Assembly: GCA_047947185.1 (NCBI GenBank) | Contig: CP170502.1 | Location: 3,968,001-4,032,000, forward strand | Length of the DNA: 64,000 nucleotides | Origin: JANQJA01 sp047947185 | GTDB lineage: Bacteria > Pseudomonadota > Gammaproteobacteria > Pseudomonadales > Azotimanducaceae | Direction of reading: 5' to 3' | Part shown: in pieces, positions 1-8,379 of the stretch | Position numbering within the stretch: the stretch's first letter is position 1 | Layout: every line of letters starts with the position of its first letter | Made by a program: the position numbers and the translations under genes | Notes under the pieces: generated by a model | Told to the model about the DNA's origin: nothing | The model's database searches: none | The model's input: only the letters and a program-made list of their open reading frames with translations

Positions 1-429
1 GGGACGCGGGTTGATGTACCGGTGTCGACGCTCGATATTCTGCCCACCGCGCTCGCTGCAGCAGGAATCCCGGCGCCCGCAGACCTCGAACTGGACGGCC
101 AAAGTCTCCTGCCCCTTGTCAGCGATACGCGGGGAACCCACGCCGGACACGACACGCTCGTCTGGAGGAACTACCCGACAATTGCTGTTCGTCATGGCAA
201 CCTCAAGCTGATCAAACCGAATCAGGACGAAGATGGTGGATTCCTCTACGATCTTGCTGCCGACATGAAAGAACAGAACGATCTTTTCGCCGCGCGTCCA
301 GAAGATGTCGCGCGGCTCGAGGCTGAAATCGACGCGTGGCGCAAAATTACCGTCGAGCCAGGTTGGACCCGCCGTCGTCCGGTGACCTATTCAATATGCG
401 ACATCGAGCCGATAGGATTCGAAAACTAG
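1..429 (+). CDS. Sulfatase, C-terminal fragment (5' end outside window)
   Basis: The reading frame is open from base 1 and ends at the TAG at 427-429, so only the last 142 residues are seen. The tail has the usual C-terminal layout of type I (arylsulfatase/choline-sulfatase-like) sulfatases: a DILPT segment, DGQSLLPL, an R-x-G-N-L-K-L-I strand, then LYDL-x-x-D followed by an E-x-x-DLF block. These enzymes hydrolyse sulfate esters with a formylglycine in the N-terminal half, which is not visible here, so substrate and catalytic integrity cannot be judged. A tandem repeat array begins about 10 bases after the stop. The next gene converges from the other strand. Confidence 0.85.
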   Translation, partial: GTRVDVPVSTLDILPTALAAAGIPAPADLELDGQSLLPLVSDTRGTHAGHDTLVWRNYPTIAVRHGNLKLIKPNQDEDGGFLYDLAADMKEQNDLFAARPEDVARLEAEIDAWRKITVEPGWTRRRPVTYSICDIEPIGFEN

Positions 430-439
430 CAGCCTGCAA

Positions 440-1345
440 TCGACACCGAAGGTGTCGTCCCGACCGCAGTGGAGGACCTGATACCCCCGTCATCCCGACC
501 GAAGTGGAGGGGCCTCATACACCCGTCATCCCGACCGAAGGCCCGCAGGGCCGTAGTGGAGGGATCTCGCTTTGCGGGGATCGAGGTTTCTCCGTTCCGC
601 GGCTGGCGCCGCTCCAGTCGAAACGACACTGAAGGTGTCGTCCCGACCGCAGTGGAGGGACCTCGCTTTTCAGGGGTCGAGGTTTCTCGATTCCGCGGCT
701 GGCGCCGCTGCAGTCGAAACGACACTGAAGGTGTCGTCCCGATCGCAGTGGAGGGACCTCGCTTTTCAGGGGTCGAGGTTTCTCCATTCCGCGGCTGGCG
801 CCGCTGCAGTCGAAACGACACTGAAGGTGTCGTCCCGACCGCAGTGGAGGGACCTCGCTTTTCAGGGGTCGAGGTTTCTCCATTCCGCGGCTGGCGCCGC
901 TGCAGTCGAAACGACACTGAAGGTGTCGTCCCGACCGCAGTGGAGGGATCTCGCTTTTCAGGGGTCGAGGTTTCTCGATTCCGCGGCTGGCGCCGCTGCA
1001 GTCGAAACGACACTGAAGGTGTCGTCCCGACCGCAGTGGAGGGACCTCGCTTTTCAGGGGTCGAGGTTTCTCCGTTCCGCGGCTGGCGCCGCTGCAGTCG
1101 AAACGACACTGAAGGTGTCGTCCCGACCGCAGTGGAGGGACCTCGCTTTTCAGGGGTCGAGGTTTCTCCGTTCCGCGGCTGGCGCCGCTGCAGTCGAAAC
1201 GACACTGAAGGTGTCGTCCCGACCGCAGTGGAGGGACCTCGCTTTTCGGGGGTCGAGGTTTCTCCGTTCCGCGGCTGGCGCCGCTCCAGTCGAAACGACA
1301 CGGAAGGTGTCGTCCCGACCGCAGTGGAGGGACCTCATGGTTCTC
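440..1345. repeat. Tandem array of a 96-bp palindromic intergenic repeat (array 1)
   Basis: The motif GTCGTCCCGACCGCAGTGGA recurs with its first base at 637, 733, 829, 925, 1021, 1117, 1213 and 1309, an exact 96-bp period apart from a few substitutions. More divergent copies fill 440-636. Each unit has a head half and a second half; the reverse complement of the second half begins GTCGTTTCGACTGCAG and ends TGGAGAAACCTC, so the halves are inverted relatives. The second half also carries a GC-rich hairpin (GGCTGGCGCCGC region). Short palindromes of the form ACAC-x-x-x-GGTGT join the units. Long open frames on both strands here are by-products of a period divisible by three and are not genes. 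The array fills the gap between two convergent genes. Confidence 0.93.
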
Positions 1346-1360
1346 CTCGAAACGACGGAA

Positions 1361-2491
1361 TCAAAACCACAGTGAAAGGAACAGGCGTCCCACCACGGCG
1401 TTGAACTGGTAGGCGGGTTCTTCACCCAGCATCGCACCGGCTGTGACATCACTGAAGTCGGCATAGTCAAACCTGACGTAATCCAGGTGCAGGTTGATGG
1501 CCCCTTTGCTGAAGAACAGAAACCCATCCCTGCTGAAGGTATAGCTGATGCCTAACCCCATACTGCTGCTGTCAAACGTCGAAAGTTCCTTGTCCCGCGC
1601 CAGATAGTTCTGCGCGTTGCGGTAGGGGAACAGGTCTGAATAGAAGTCGGCACGGGTCTGTGTGTAGCCGCGAATGTTGGCGTCAAACTCCCAGCGCTCG
1701 CCGAGCGGGTGCGTGTAGGCCAGTTCGGCATTGTGCCCGATGATGCCCCAGGAGTCCGCGTAGTAGCGATACTCGGTGCGCAGCGCCGCCCGGTAGGGCA
1801 GGTAGTACATCGCACGCAGGGCAACAGCGTCACTGGTCCTGGTGCGGGGGTAGACTTCTGCCTGGTACAGGTAGCCTGAAGCCGAGTCATTGTCGGCAAA
1901 CCGCACAGAGCGATAGGGGTTGTTCAGGTAACCCTCGTCGGTAACAGCCTCATATCCCAGGCTCATCATCAGGCTGCGCGATAATATCTGTGATACTTCA
2001 AACCTGTAGGACTGATGTATTGCCTTGTCTTCAAATGTACTGTCCCCGTTTCTCTTTACGGTGTCGTCGCCATAGGCAAAACCGAGTGACAGGCTGGTCA
2101 GGTCACCAAAAAAGTCCTGGCTGACGCTAAAACGATAGGTTCTGGCCTGGTAGTCATCTTCATTGCTTTCGGTGTAGCCGACGCCGAGCATGGTCCGATC
2201 GTTGAGGTAGTCCACGCCAATGCTGACCTCCTCCCGTTCTTCGGCATATTCCGAAGCCGTGGCCTGGACGTCGATTGAGGCGCCCGAAATCATGTCGACG
2301 TAGTAGTTCCCCCACAGGGACACTTTGTCCTTGTACGCCTTGCGCACCAGCACCGAGGGCCCCTGGATGGTGACACCGCCGCCATCGTAGACATGCCAGA
2401 GTGCATCCGACCGATCTTCAGGCAGCACCTTGGCCAGCAGGGGAAGGGGCAACAGCAAAAGTCCAATCAGGCCCGATCTAATTGCAGCCAC
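1361..2491 (-). CDS. DUF3570 outer-membrane beta-barrel protein
   Basis: The product is about 376 residues: a signal peptide, then alternating aromatic/polar strands ending in LFLSLWF, the terminal-aromatic signature of outer-membrane barrels. The sequence (YYVDMISGASIDV near the N-terminus, then repeated strand-turn units) matches DUF3570. I chose the GTG at 2491 because GGAGGT lies 7 bases upstream and it gives a clean signal peptide (MAAIRSGLIGLLLL). A GTG at 2518 is in frame but lacks this site. The start lies inside the 3' end of the DUF4266 gene (14-bp overlap), and the ribosome site is formed by that gene's Gly-rich codons, suggesting translational coupling. DUF4266-DUF3570 pairs are known elsewhere; their function is not. 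Confidence 0.85.
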   Translation of the reverse strand: MAAIRSGLIGLLLLPLPLLAKVLPEDRSDALWHVYDGGGVTIQGPSVLVRKAYKDKVSLWGNYYVDMISGASIDVQATASEYAEEREEVSIGVDYLNDRTMLGVGYTESNEDDYQARTYRFSVSQDFFGDLTSLSLGFAYGDDTVKRNGDSTFEDKAIHQSYRFEVSQILSRSLMMSLGYEAVTDEGYLNNPYRSVRFADNDSASGYLYQAEVYPRTRTSDAVALRAMYYLPYRAALRTEYRYYADSWGIIGHNAELAYTHPLGERWEFDANIRGYTQTRADFYSDLFPYRNAQNYLARDKELSTFDSSSMGLGISYTFSRDGFLFFSKGAINLHLDYVRFDYADFSDVTAGAMLGEEPAYQFNAVVGRLFLSLWF

Positions 2492-2720
2492 AGCCACCAC
2501 CTCCACCGCCTTCAGCACCGCGGGCCCCTTCGCGGGACTGGCGCACGTGGTGCATATAGGCCGAATCCGCCGGGTGACGTCCGAAACTCATGATAGGGTC
2601 AGCGAGCGCACTGCGTTCGAACGGGCTGACCCAGGGTTCAATTGATGTGCAGCCCGTGGTGCCGGCACAAAGCAGGCCGATCAGACACATCGTCTTTAGT
2701 AACGCTTGTCGTCGTGGCAT
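2478..2720 (-). CDS. DUF4266 small lipoprotein
   Basis: The protein has 80 residues. The chosen ATG at 2720 has AGGAG 8 bases upstream; a longer frame to 2753 lacks this and would overlap the preceding stop. A lipobox ends at Cys 24 (CAGTTGC), followed by a short conserved block (WVSPFERSALADPIM) typical of DUF4266, and a tail of six glycines then CGCN. It lies between a beta-barrel gene upstream and DUF3570 downstream in the same minus-strand operon. Role unknown. The glycine/cysteine tail could be a metal- or heme-handling or protein-contact element, but that is speculation. Confidence 0.85.
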   Translation of the reverse strand: MPRRQALLKTMCLIGLLCAGTTGCTSIEPWVSPFERSALADPIMSFGRHPADSAYMHHVRQSREGARGAEGGGGGGCGCN

Positions 2721-2730
2721 CTGGAAGCTC

Positions 2731-3360
2731 CTAGAAAAACACCGAAAGACCAAAGCTCAACTCCAGGTTGTGGGTTGCCTTGGCCTCACCGGTGATTTCA
2801 GTATCAAACACGTGATCCCTGACCTGGAAATTCAGTGACAGGAAGTCATTGGCAATCATTCGATAGCCAACACCCCCGTTCAGCGTCAGGGACTGGTTGC
2901 CTGCAAACTCAGTAGCGCCCACGCCGCCGATCACGTAGAAGCTCGAACTGACAGCCCATCGGTCCCACAGAAATGCCTCGCCGGGGAAAAGATTGACGGC
3001 GAGTGACAGGTCATAAAAGCGCAGGTCACGATCCTCCTCGTCCAGCAAGAGGGCATCACCTGACAGCCGTTCAAAGCTGCTTTTTCCGGCAGTGGTCTGG
3101 CCGTAACGCGCAGCCACGGAGAAGTCTTCCGTAATGTGGTAGGTCAGTGATGCAATCGTAACGGGATTGGTCTCAAAGTCCTCAATCGAAAACAGCCCGC
3201 CTGAAATACCCACCTCAAAGTTCTCGTTGTCAATTTTTGCCAGCTTTACCGTTCGCCGGTCAAGCTCCGGTACGAGACCTTCCGGGGCGGCCAGCGCGGC
3301 AGCGGGAGCCAGTGACAGCAGCGCCGCCGCTAGAAGAATACGTTGATACCCAGCTTCCAT
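2731..3360 (-). CDS. Outer membrane beta-barrel protein (TIGR04565-like)
   Basis: A 209-residue protein with a signal peptide (ILLAAALLSLAPAAALA) and a barrel-like body ending LSFGLSVFF. The pattern VELDxRTVKLxxIDxENFEVG-like entry strand, a lipid-exposed Y-H-I-T-E-D-F turn and the GGVGYR-x-x-x-N-D hairpin resemble the outer membrane beta-barrel family first defined in myxobacteria. Its start overlaps the end of the preceding gene by 31 bp, and both end in -FF, so they may be paralogous barrels translated as a pair. Probably part of the surface assembly encoded by the 2478-6748 operon. Family assignment is from memory of the pattern, not a search. Confidence 0.75.
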   Translation of the reverse strand: MEAGYQRILLAAALLSLAPAAALAAPEGLVPELDRRTVKLAKIDNENFEVGISGGLFSIEDFETNPVTIASLTYHITEDFSVAARYGQTTAGKSSFERLSGDALLLDEEDRDLRFYDLSLAVNLFPGEAFLWDRWAVSSSFYVIGGVGATEFAGNQSLTLNGGVGYRMIANDFLSLNFQVRDHVFDTEITGEAKATHNLELSFGLSVFF

Positions 3361-4091
3361 TCATTGATCTCCTCGAGTTGGTCGCGACTGGTGATGACGC
3401 TGTGGCGCCGGTAGTCCATGACAAACATGAACCGCCTGGCAAGAAAGATGTTGAGTCCACCCCCGACCGTCAGGGTGTTGTCCTTGCGGTCTCCATTTCG
3501 GGCGACGGTCGAAAAAGGTTTTGTGGCAAGCAGGCCGCCACCCAGTTGGAAATAGGGCGAAACGCGGCTGTCCGGGAAAGGTGTGTGTCGAACCACCATG
3601 GATGCCATCCAGCCATCGGAGAATTTGCCCAGAATCTGTGTGCCCTGCACTTCCAGGGCAATGTTTCGGGTTGCCCGGAAGGCAAGCGCGGTCGAAATGG
3701 CAGATGCGCCTCCAAAGTCGCCACCGGATGCGGACCATTGCCAGCGCCGGGTATCAAACCGGTCACTGGTCGTGCCGACCAGGCCTTCACCCCCGTCGTT
3801 TCGGAGATGGGCCAGGTCCGTGACGTGTATCCAGCCCCGCACAGGTCTCCGGGCAGTGGTGGTTACCCGCACCCAGTCGGTGCGGCGCTTGTCAGCGATG
3901 AGTTGCTCACCCTGCTCGGCAACATGAAAAACGGGATAGCCGCGGCCTGGACCCGTGCGCATCTCAATGTAGGGCGTAGCAACAACAGCGCCCTGATCGT
4001 CTGCCTGAAGGCTCGGCGGCAGCAGCAGAATTAGCGCACAAAGCAGCTTCAGCGCTGCATGTGATGGGGGACTGACCTTGCGGCGATACAT
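3330..4091 (-). CDS. SH3b-domain protein with C-terminal beta-barrel
   Basis: The product has 253 residues. After a signal peptide (LKLLCALILLLPPSLQA), residues about 32-95 look like a bacterial SH3 domain: EMRTGPGRGYPVF, then a W-V-R-V strand and GWIHVTDL. The rest is a barrel-like segment with aromatic strand ends, finishing WKLGINVFF. SH3b domains usually bind peptidoglycan or peptides, so the protein could link an outer-membrane barrel to the wall. Its ATG shares one base with the stop of the HzsA-related gene (TAATG), so the two are translationally coupled. Confidence 0.78.
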   Translation of the reverse strand: MYRRKVSPPSHAALKLLCALILLLPPSLQADDQGAVVATPYIEMRTGPGRGYPVFHVAEQGEQLIADKRRTDWVRVTTTARRPVRGWIHVTDLAHLRNDGGEGLVGTTSDRFDTRRWQWSASGGDFGGASAISTALAFRATRNIALEVQGTQILGKFSDGWMASMVVRHTPFPDSRVSPYFQLGGGLLATKPFSTVARNGDRKDNTLTVGGGLNIFLARRFMFVMDYRRHSVITSRDQLEEINEWKLGINVFF

Positions 4092-6748
4092 TACTCTGGC
4101 ACCTCAAACGGATCGTTGTAATACTGGCCCCCAATGTCGAGCCACTCCGAGATCAGGCGTAGTTCGGTGTTACCCAGCAAACCCTCGTGTGTTCCGCCGG
4201 CTGCAAATCGGGAGAGAAACCTGCCGGATGCGTTGGCCCCTCCAACTGACATGGCGGGTGCAACGCCCACTGTTCTCAGCACGGGAATCGGGTTGTCCGC
4301 AGCATCCAGCAGAAGGTCGCCGTTCTCATCAGTCTGGAACACCGGGTTGCCATTGTTATCCAGGACCGGCACCAGCCGGTCGACGAGCGCACCGTTGACG
4401 ACTTCCTGTTCGTTATCACCAAACAGCAGTTCACGATAGCTGGTGAGGTGGTCGGGCTGGTCCGGAGAAGGACCGCCACTCAGGTCCAGTTGCCCGGCGG
4501 GCACCTGGGCTGCACCCATTGCGTCTGTGGGCGCGTGACAGCTGGTACAGGTGTTGTCTGCAAGCACACTGCTGCCATCAGCATCCAGAAGCTGTCGATC
4601 AACCTCCCACAAGGGGTGGATGTGAGTGGGGTAGTGAATGGTGATGCGGCAGTTGGCTTGCCACGCGTTCAGGCAGGCACTGCTGACCGGGGCGGGTGTC
4701 ACCAGGTCCGTATAGGGCGTATCAAAAGCCGCGTCGGGTGTACGCTGGCTCGCATCTGTCCACAGGTCATCAAAGCGCGGAGAAAGTGCGGGTGCAGGTG
4801 CCGCAACGGCGCACGCGAAGGCGGCAGCCATGGTTTCACCGGGGTTCACCAGGTAGTCAGGATTCAGTCCAGTGTAGGGACCACCCGGGTTAATTGAGGG
4901 GGCAACGGCGTCCCGCCGTCCGTGTGGTGCGCTGCTGTTGCCGGTGTGGCATCCGGTACAAGTGAGCGTTTCTCCCGGCCTGACAGATATCCAGTTGCGG
5001 TGGCGTGGTGAAATACGCCGGCCATCGGGACCCAGTACCGAAATTGCAAAGGGCACATTGGCCGGTACCTTCACCAGTACGGAGCCATCGGGATGAACGG
5101 GGGCGTAACCGATGATTTCCCGCATCAGCTCTCCCTGTGAACGACCAAATGCCGTCCCCGGCAAATCAACCACCTCGTCACCCGGTATGGACACCGGTTT
5201 GACCAGGCGCACAAAAGCAGCGGCGCGAGCTGCCAGACCCGTCACTGACGGGTTTGCCGTGGTGAGCAGGCCAAAAGGTGAGGCATCTGTGCCATCCAGG
5301 TCGAAAACACTTTGTATATGCAGCAGCCCGGCACTTTCTGCGGCGAGTTCCTGGCCTGCATCATCAAGCTCAGCCGGCGGAATGAAGTAAGCGGGCGTCC
5401 CTGTTGTCAGCAGGACCGCCTCGGTAATGGCAGTGCCCTCAATCGCTGGCACCACCGGTTGTTGTGTGCCCGCCGCTGAATCGAATATCCACAGGCCAAA
5501 GATGGGTGCCGCTTCAAGCGGTGCGGGGTCGGCTGCTTGCAGGGCGGCGCTCGCGCACGGAACAATGTTGTTATCCGCTGTTCCCGGTTGCAGCAGCCTG
5601 CAGGGAGACCAGGCCGCAAGCATTCGACTGGAACCATCCTGGAATGGCCATATCGCAGCAAAACGACCGCCTGCTGAAACCCCGGCAAACGGGTTTGCGC
5701 CCGCCGCGATGGGCACCTGGGCTGGCCCGCTTGCCCCGGCATTGGCAAAGACGGGTACCTCGTTGTCAATGTACCCGTCAACGTCAATCACCAGTGGGTC
5801 GATGGAAAGTGTATTGCCATTGGTCCGGGTCGCCAGGGTGAGCAGCCTGCCTGGGCTCAGTTCCTGGGGCTCAAGAAACGCAATATTGGTGTCGCCCCGA
5901 CCGGCGTTGACGCTATGGTAGCCATACAGCCTGTCCTGACGCGTGCCGTCCGGATTGATGCGATACAGGCTGACCGCATTCCTGCCCGGTACGTTGTCCC
6001 AGCGGCTGAACACGATCTCGCCGCTTGAAAGAACTGTTGGGTCCTGGTCATGGCTCTGGTTGAAGGTGATCTGCTCAATGTCCTCGCCGGCTTCAGACAT
6101 CACGTGCAGGACAAACGCAGGTTCGTTACGATCCTCATCCAGTGCCGCAAACTGCGGGCGTCCCTCATCAAGTAAAATTGCACGTGCGCGACGCTGGCGC
6201 GTACTGGTAAACACAATGCGTCCATCGGGCAGGAAAGCTGGATCCCTGTCGTGGCCAGCCTCAGCAATCGTGTCTGAGGAGATGACCCGAAACATTTCAT
6301 CCTTCATCCGGTCATAAACCCAGATGTTCCAGGAAGGCTGTTCGTCCTCATCAGCATCCGGGTCAAAAGGTCCTCGCAGGGAAAACACGACTCGCTCACC
6401 GCGACTGTCTGGCTGCAGGTCACGTACGTCGAACAGCCTCTCTTCCCCGTCCACCGCAAAAATGTCCAGCAGGTTTACAGCGGGTGCGCTGGGTTGGGCC
6501 CGATCTTTCAACATGAGGCGTGCGCCGGGTTCAAACACATTGAGTGTATTTGCACGCCTTGTAACCTGCTGGCTGCTGTCGGCCAGCGTCAGTGAACGCT
6601 CAACGTAGAGCAACGGTACATCCTGTATCACCGGGTCGGGCGCCTGGGCGGACTCAACAAATGCCAGGCTGAGCTTTTTCTGCTCTTCTTCATTGCAGCC
6701 GCTAACCAGTAGCGTTAAGGCGCAAATGACAATGTATCGCATCCGCAT
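4091..6748 (-). CDS. HzsA-related lipoprotein with beta-propeller and two CxxCH motifs
   Basis: An 885-residue protein. A lipobox (LLVSGC) follows the start. The first half carries TolB/PD40-like propeller repeats, for example RDPAFLPDGRIVFTS and QDPTVLSSGEIVFSR. The second half has two c-type heme motifs, CTGCH at about residue 597 and CTSCH at about 734, in a layout like proteins annotated as related to the alpha subunit of hydrazine synthase (HzsA). Such homologues outside anammox bacteria are uncharacterised, and hydrazine synthesis should not be assumed. It heads a five-gene minus-strand operon and lies back-to-back with three secreted genes, two of them with CxxCH motifs, across a 425-bp gap that contains a CRP-type site. 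Confidence 0.82.
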   Translation of the reverse strand: MRMRYIVICALTLLVSGCNEEEQKKLSLAFVESAQAPDPVIQDVPLLYVERSLTLADSSQQVTRRANTLNVFEPGARLMLKDRAQPSAPAVNLLDIFAVDGEERLFDVRDLQPDSRGERVVFSLRGPFDPDADEDEQPSWNIWVYDRMKDEMFRVISSDTIAEAGHDRDPAFLPDGRIVFTSTRQRRARAILLDEGRPQFAALDEDRNEPAFVLHVMSEAGEDIEQITFNQSHDQDPTVLSSGEIVFSRWDNVPGRNAVSLYRINPDGTRQDRLYGYHSVNAGRGDTNIAFLEPQELSPGRLLTLATRTNGNTLSIDPLVIDVDGYIDNEVPVFANAGASGPAQVPIAAGANPFAGVSAGGRFAAIWPFQDGSSRMLAAWSPCRLLQPGTADNNIVPCASAALQAADPAPLEAAPIFGLWIFDSAAGTQQPVVPAIEGTAITEAVLLTTGTPAYFIPPAELDDAGQELAAESAGLLHIQSVFDLDGTDASPFGLLTTANPSVTGLAARAAAFVRLVKPVSIPGDEVVDLPGTAFGRSQGELMREIIGYAPVHPDGSVLVKVPANVPFAISVLGPDGRRISPRHRNWISVRPGETLTCTGCHTGNSSAPHGRRDAVAPSINPGGPYTGLNPDYLVNPGETMAAAFACAVAAPAPALSPRFDDLWTDASQRTPDAAFDTPYTDLVTPAPVSSACLNAWQANCRITIHYPTHIHPLWEVDRQLLDADGSSVLADNTCTSCHAPTDAMGAAQVPAGQLDLSGGPSPDQPDHLTSYRELLFGDNEQEVVNGALVDRLVPVLDNNGNPVFQTDENGDLLLDAADNPIPVLRTVGVAPAMSVGGANASGRFLSRFAAGGTHEGLLGNTELRLISEWLDIGGQYYNDPFEVPE

Positions 6749-7173
6749 GTCAGGCGATCTGCCCTGTTTATGTGATGCCGCAAGCCTAGTGAGTTTGTTC
6801 AGTCTGCCGTGTGATGGAACTCACAGTTCGAGCAGCGTGGTGTTATAGCCGCGACGGACGGCAACAAAAGGTGGACAAACGCGTGTGGGTGTCTGGTTAA
6901 CCCGCTGGTTCGATTTCACCTGGAATTCACTTTGCTGCCCGAAACCACTCCCGGTTGGGGAAACGGCGTCTGCTGGAAGCCGGGTCAGCTCCTGTTGGTT
7001 GCAGTAAGTGTATCGATGGCGACAGCAGTCAATGATGTTGTGATCATTCTCACAAATATCTGATAAACGCGGGTTCATTTGTCGACTGCTTCACGGTTCC
7101 GAATTTTTCTGCTGCGAGTTTTTAGCGAACTTCCCTAGGCTATCCGCCGTTGCCTGAACAATTGGCCGGGGAT
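6749..7173. other. Divergent intergenic region of the HzsA-related locus
   Basis: This 425-bp gap separates the two arms of the locus and must hold promoters for both. It is less GC-rich than the genes around it. The clearest element is the palindrome at 7038-7055 listed separately. I could not place convincing -35/-10 boxes for either direction. An 85-codon minus frame at 6821-7078 has no family resemblance and no good ribosome site, and I do not call it. Confidence 0.6.
7038..7055. promoter_or_regulatory. CRP/Vfr-type binding site
   Basis: The 18 bases TTGTGATCATTCTCACAA form an inverted repeat TTGTGA-N6-TCACAA and contain the exact CRP core TGTGA-N6-TCACA. The centre is about 127 bp upstream of the plus-strand cytochrome gene start and about 300 bp upstream of the HzsA-related start. 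Control by a CRP/Vfr-family regulator is inferred from the sequence alone. Confidence 0.65.
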
Positions 7174-8376
7174 ATGAATCAGAACACTATTGGAATTGTT
7201 AGCGGCATTTGCCTGGTGCTTGCCTTTGTGTCCGGTACTGTGACAGCAGGGCCAAGAGAGCAGGCCTATCGGATACACGAACGCATCGCCGGGGTTCCGC
7301 CGACCCGCCAGGTGCTTGACGAAATGGCGTCGCTGGTCGGTTCCGGCGATGCGGAGGCGGCAGCCTACATTGCGATGGCGCATCCTGATTTTTATCGGAC
7401 CACGCTCAAGAACTTCGCTACACCCTGGACCAACCGGGATTTTGATATTTTCACACCGCTCAATGACTACAGCGCCACCATTATCGGCATGGTGCGTGAT
7501 GACGTGGATTTTCGCGAGGTTCTCCATGGTGACTTGATTTACACGGCTGACACCTCACCCGGTTATTCCACGACCAGCAACGCACATTATGAGGCGCTGG
7601 AAAACAATGCGGTGGATCTGTCGGCTGCCCTGGTGCAGCGGGCCCAAAGCCAGGTGACCGGGCTGCCTGCTGATGCAACAGCGGGTGTGATGACAACCCG
7701 CGCCGCGGCGAAAGCGTTTTTTATCGCGGGCACCAATCGGGCGATGTTCCGGTTCACCTTGATCAACCACCTGTGTCGTGACCTTGAGGAGGTTGCGGAC
7801 ACAACGCGTTCCCCGGATCGGATCAGGCAGGATGTTACCCGGGCGCCTGGTGGGGATAGCCGCGTCTTTCGCAATAACTGTGTGGGCTGTCATGCCGGCA
7901 TGGACCCCATGGCGCAAGCTTTTGCCTACTACAACTATGTCTATGATCCAGGCGCGGATCCCGAGGGTGAAAATGGCCGGCTGGTTTACAACTCGGAAGG
8001 CATGACCGACCCGGACACCGGTTCACGCGTGGTTGCGAAGTATCACTTTAATGAAAACAATTTTCCGTTGGGGTTTGTGACGCCTGACGACCGCTGGGAT
8101 AACTACTGGCGTGAAGGCCGGAACCAGGCGATTGGCTGGGACCTGATGTTGCCTGGCAGCGGCCAGGGAGCCCGGTCCATGGGGCAGGAACTGGCCAACA
8201 GCGAGGCTTTTGCGTCCTGTCAGGTCCGGAAGGTCTTCCGGACAGTCTGTCTGCGTGAACCGAACGACAGTGTTGACCGCGCCAGTGCTGACGACATGAC
8301 CCAGCGGTTCGGAGCGAGTGGATACCGGCTGAAACAGGTGTTTGCCGATGCCGCTACCTACTGCATGGGGGAATAG
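7174..8376 (+). CDS. Exported CxxCH (c-type cytochrome-like) protein
   Basis: The 400-residue product starts at the ATG at 7174 (GGGGAT upstream), giving a signal peptide that ends near TVTAG. An upstream start at 7150 is possible but would spoil it. One heme motif, CVGCH at residues 236-240, is followed by AGMDPMAQAF, which resembles the C-x-x-C-H-x-x-M-D-P-x-G motif of DUF1588-type cytochrome modules found with DUF1592/DUF1585 proteins. The enclosing family is not identified. It leads a three-gene plus-strand operon; the next ATG is 3 bp after its stop. Likely a periplasmic or surface redox partner of its neighbours. Confidence 0.75.
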   Translation: MNQNTIGIVSGICLVLAFVSGTVTAGPREQAYRIHERIAGVPPTRQVLDEMASLVGSGDAEAAAYIAMAHPDFYRTTLKNFATPWTNRDFDIFTPLNDYSATIIGMVRDDVDFREVLHGDLIYTADTSPGYSTTSNAHYEALENNAVDLSAALVQRAQSQVTGLPADATAGVMTTRAAAKAFFIAGTNRAMFRFTLINHLCRDLEEVADTTRSPDRIRQDVTRAPGGDSRVFRNNCVGCHAGMDPMAQAFAYYNYVYDPGADPEGENGRLVYNSEGMTDPDTGSRVVAKYHFNENNFPLGFVTPDDRWDNYWREGRNQAIGWDLMLPGSGQGARSMGQELANSEAFASCQVRKVFRTVCLREPNDSVDRASADDMTQRFGASGYRLKQVFADAATYCMGE

Positions 8377-8379
8377 AAT

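Noticed and set aside
440..1345. CRISPR array
   Set aside because: Units are near-identical along their whole length with no unique spacers, and no cas genes are present.
426..1404. Long open frames on both strands, encoding repeated peptides of about 32 residues
   Set aside because: The 96-bp repeat period is divisible by three, so frames stay open in several directions at once. No start context or protein family supports them.
3237..4034. 265-codon plus-strand frame over the barrel genes
   Set aside because: It is antisense to two well-supported exported proteins and has no family features.
4091..6748. Hydrazine synthase function for the HzsA-related protein
   Set aside because: Similarity is to a family of uncharacterised relatives; no HzsB/HzsC partners and no other anammox genes are present.
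6821..7078. 85-codon minus-strand frame in the divergent gap
   Set aside because: It overlaps the CRP-type palindrome, has no good ribosome site and no recognisable protein features.
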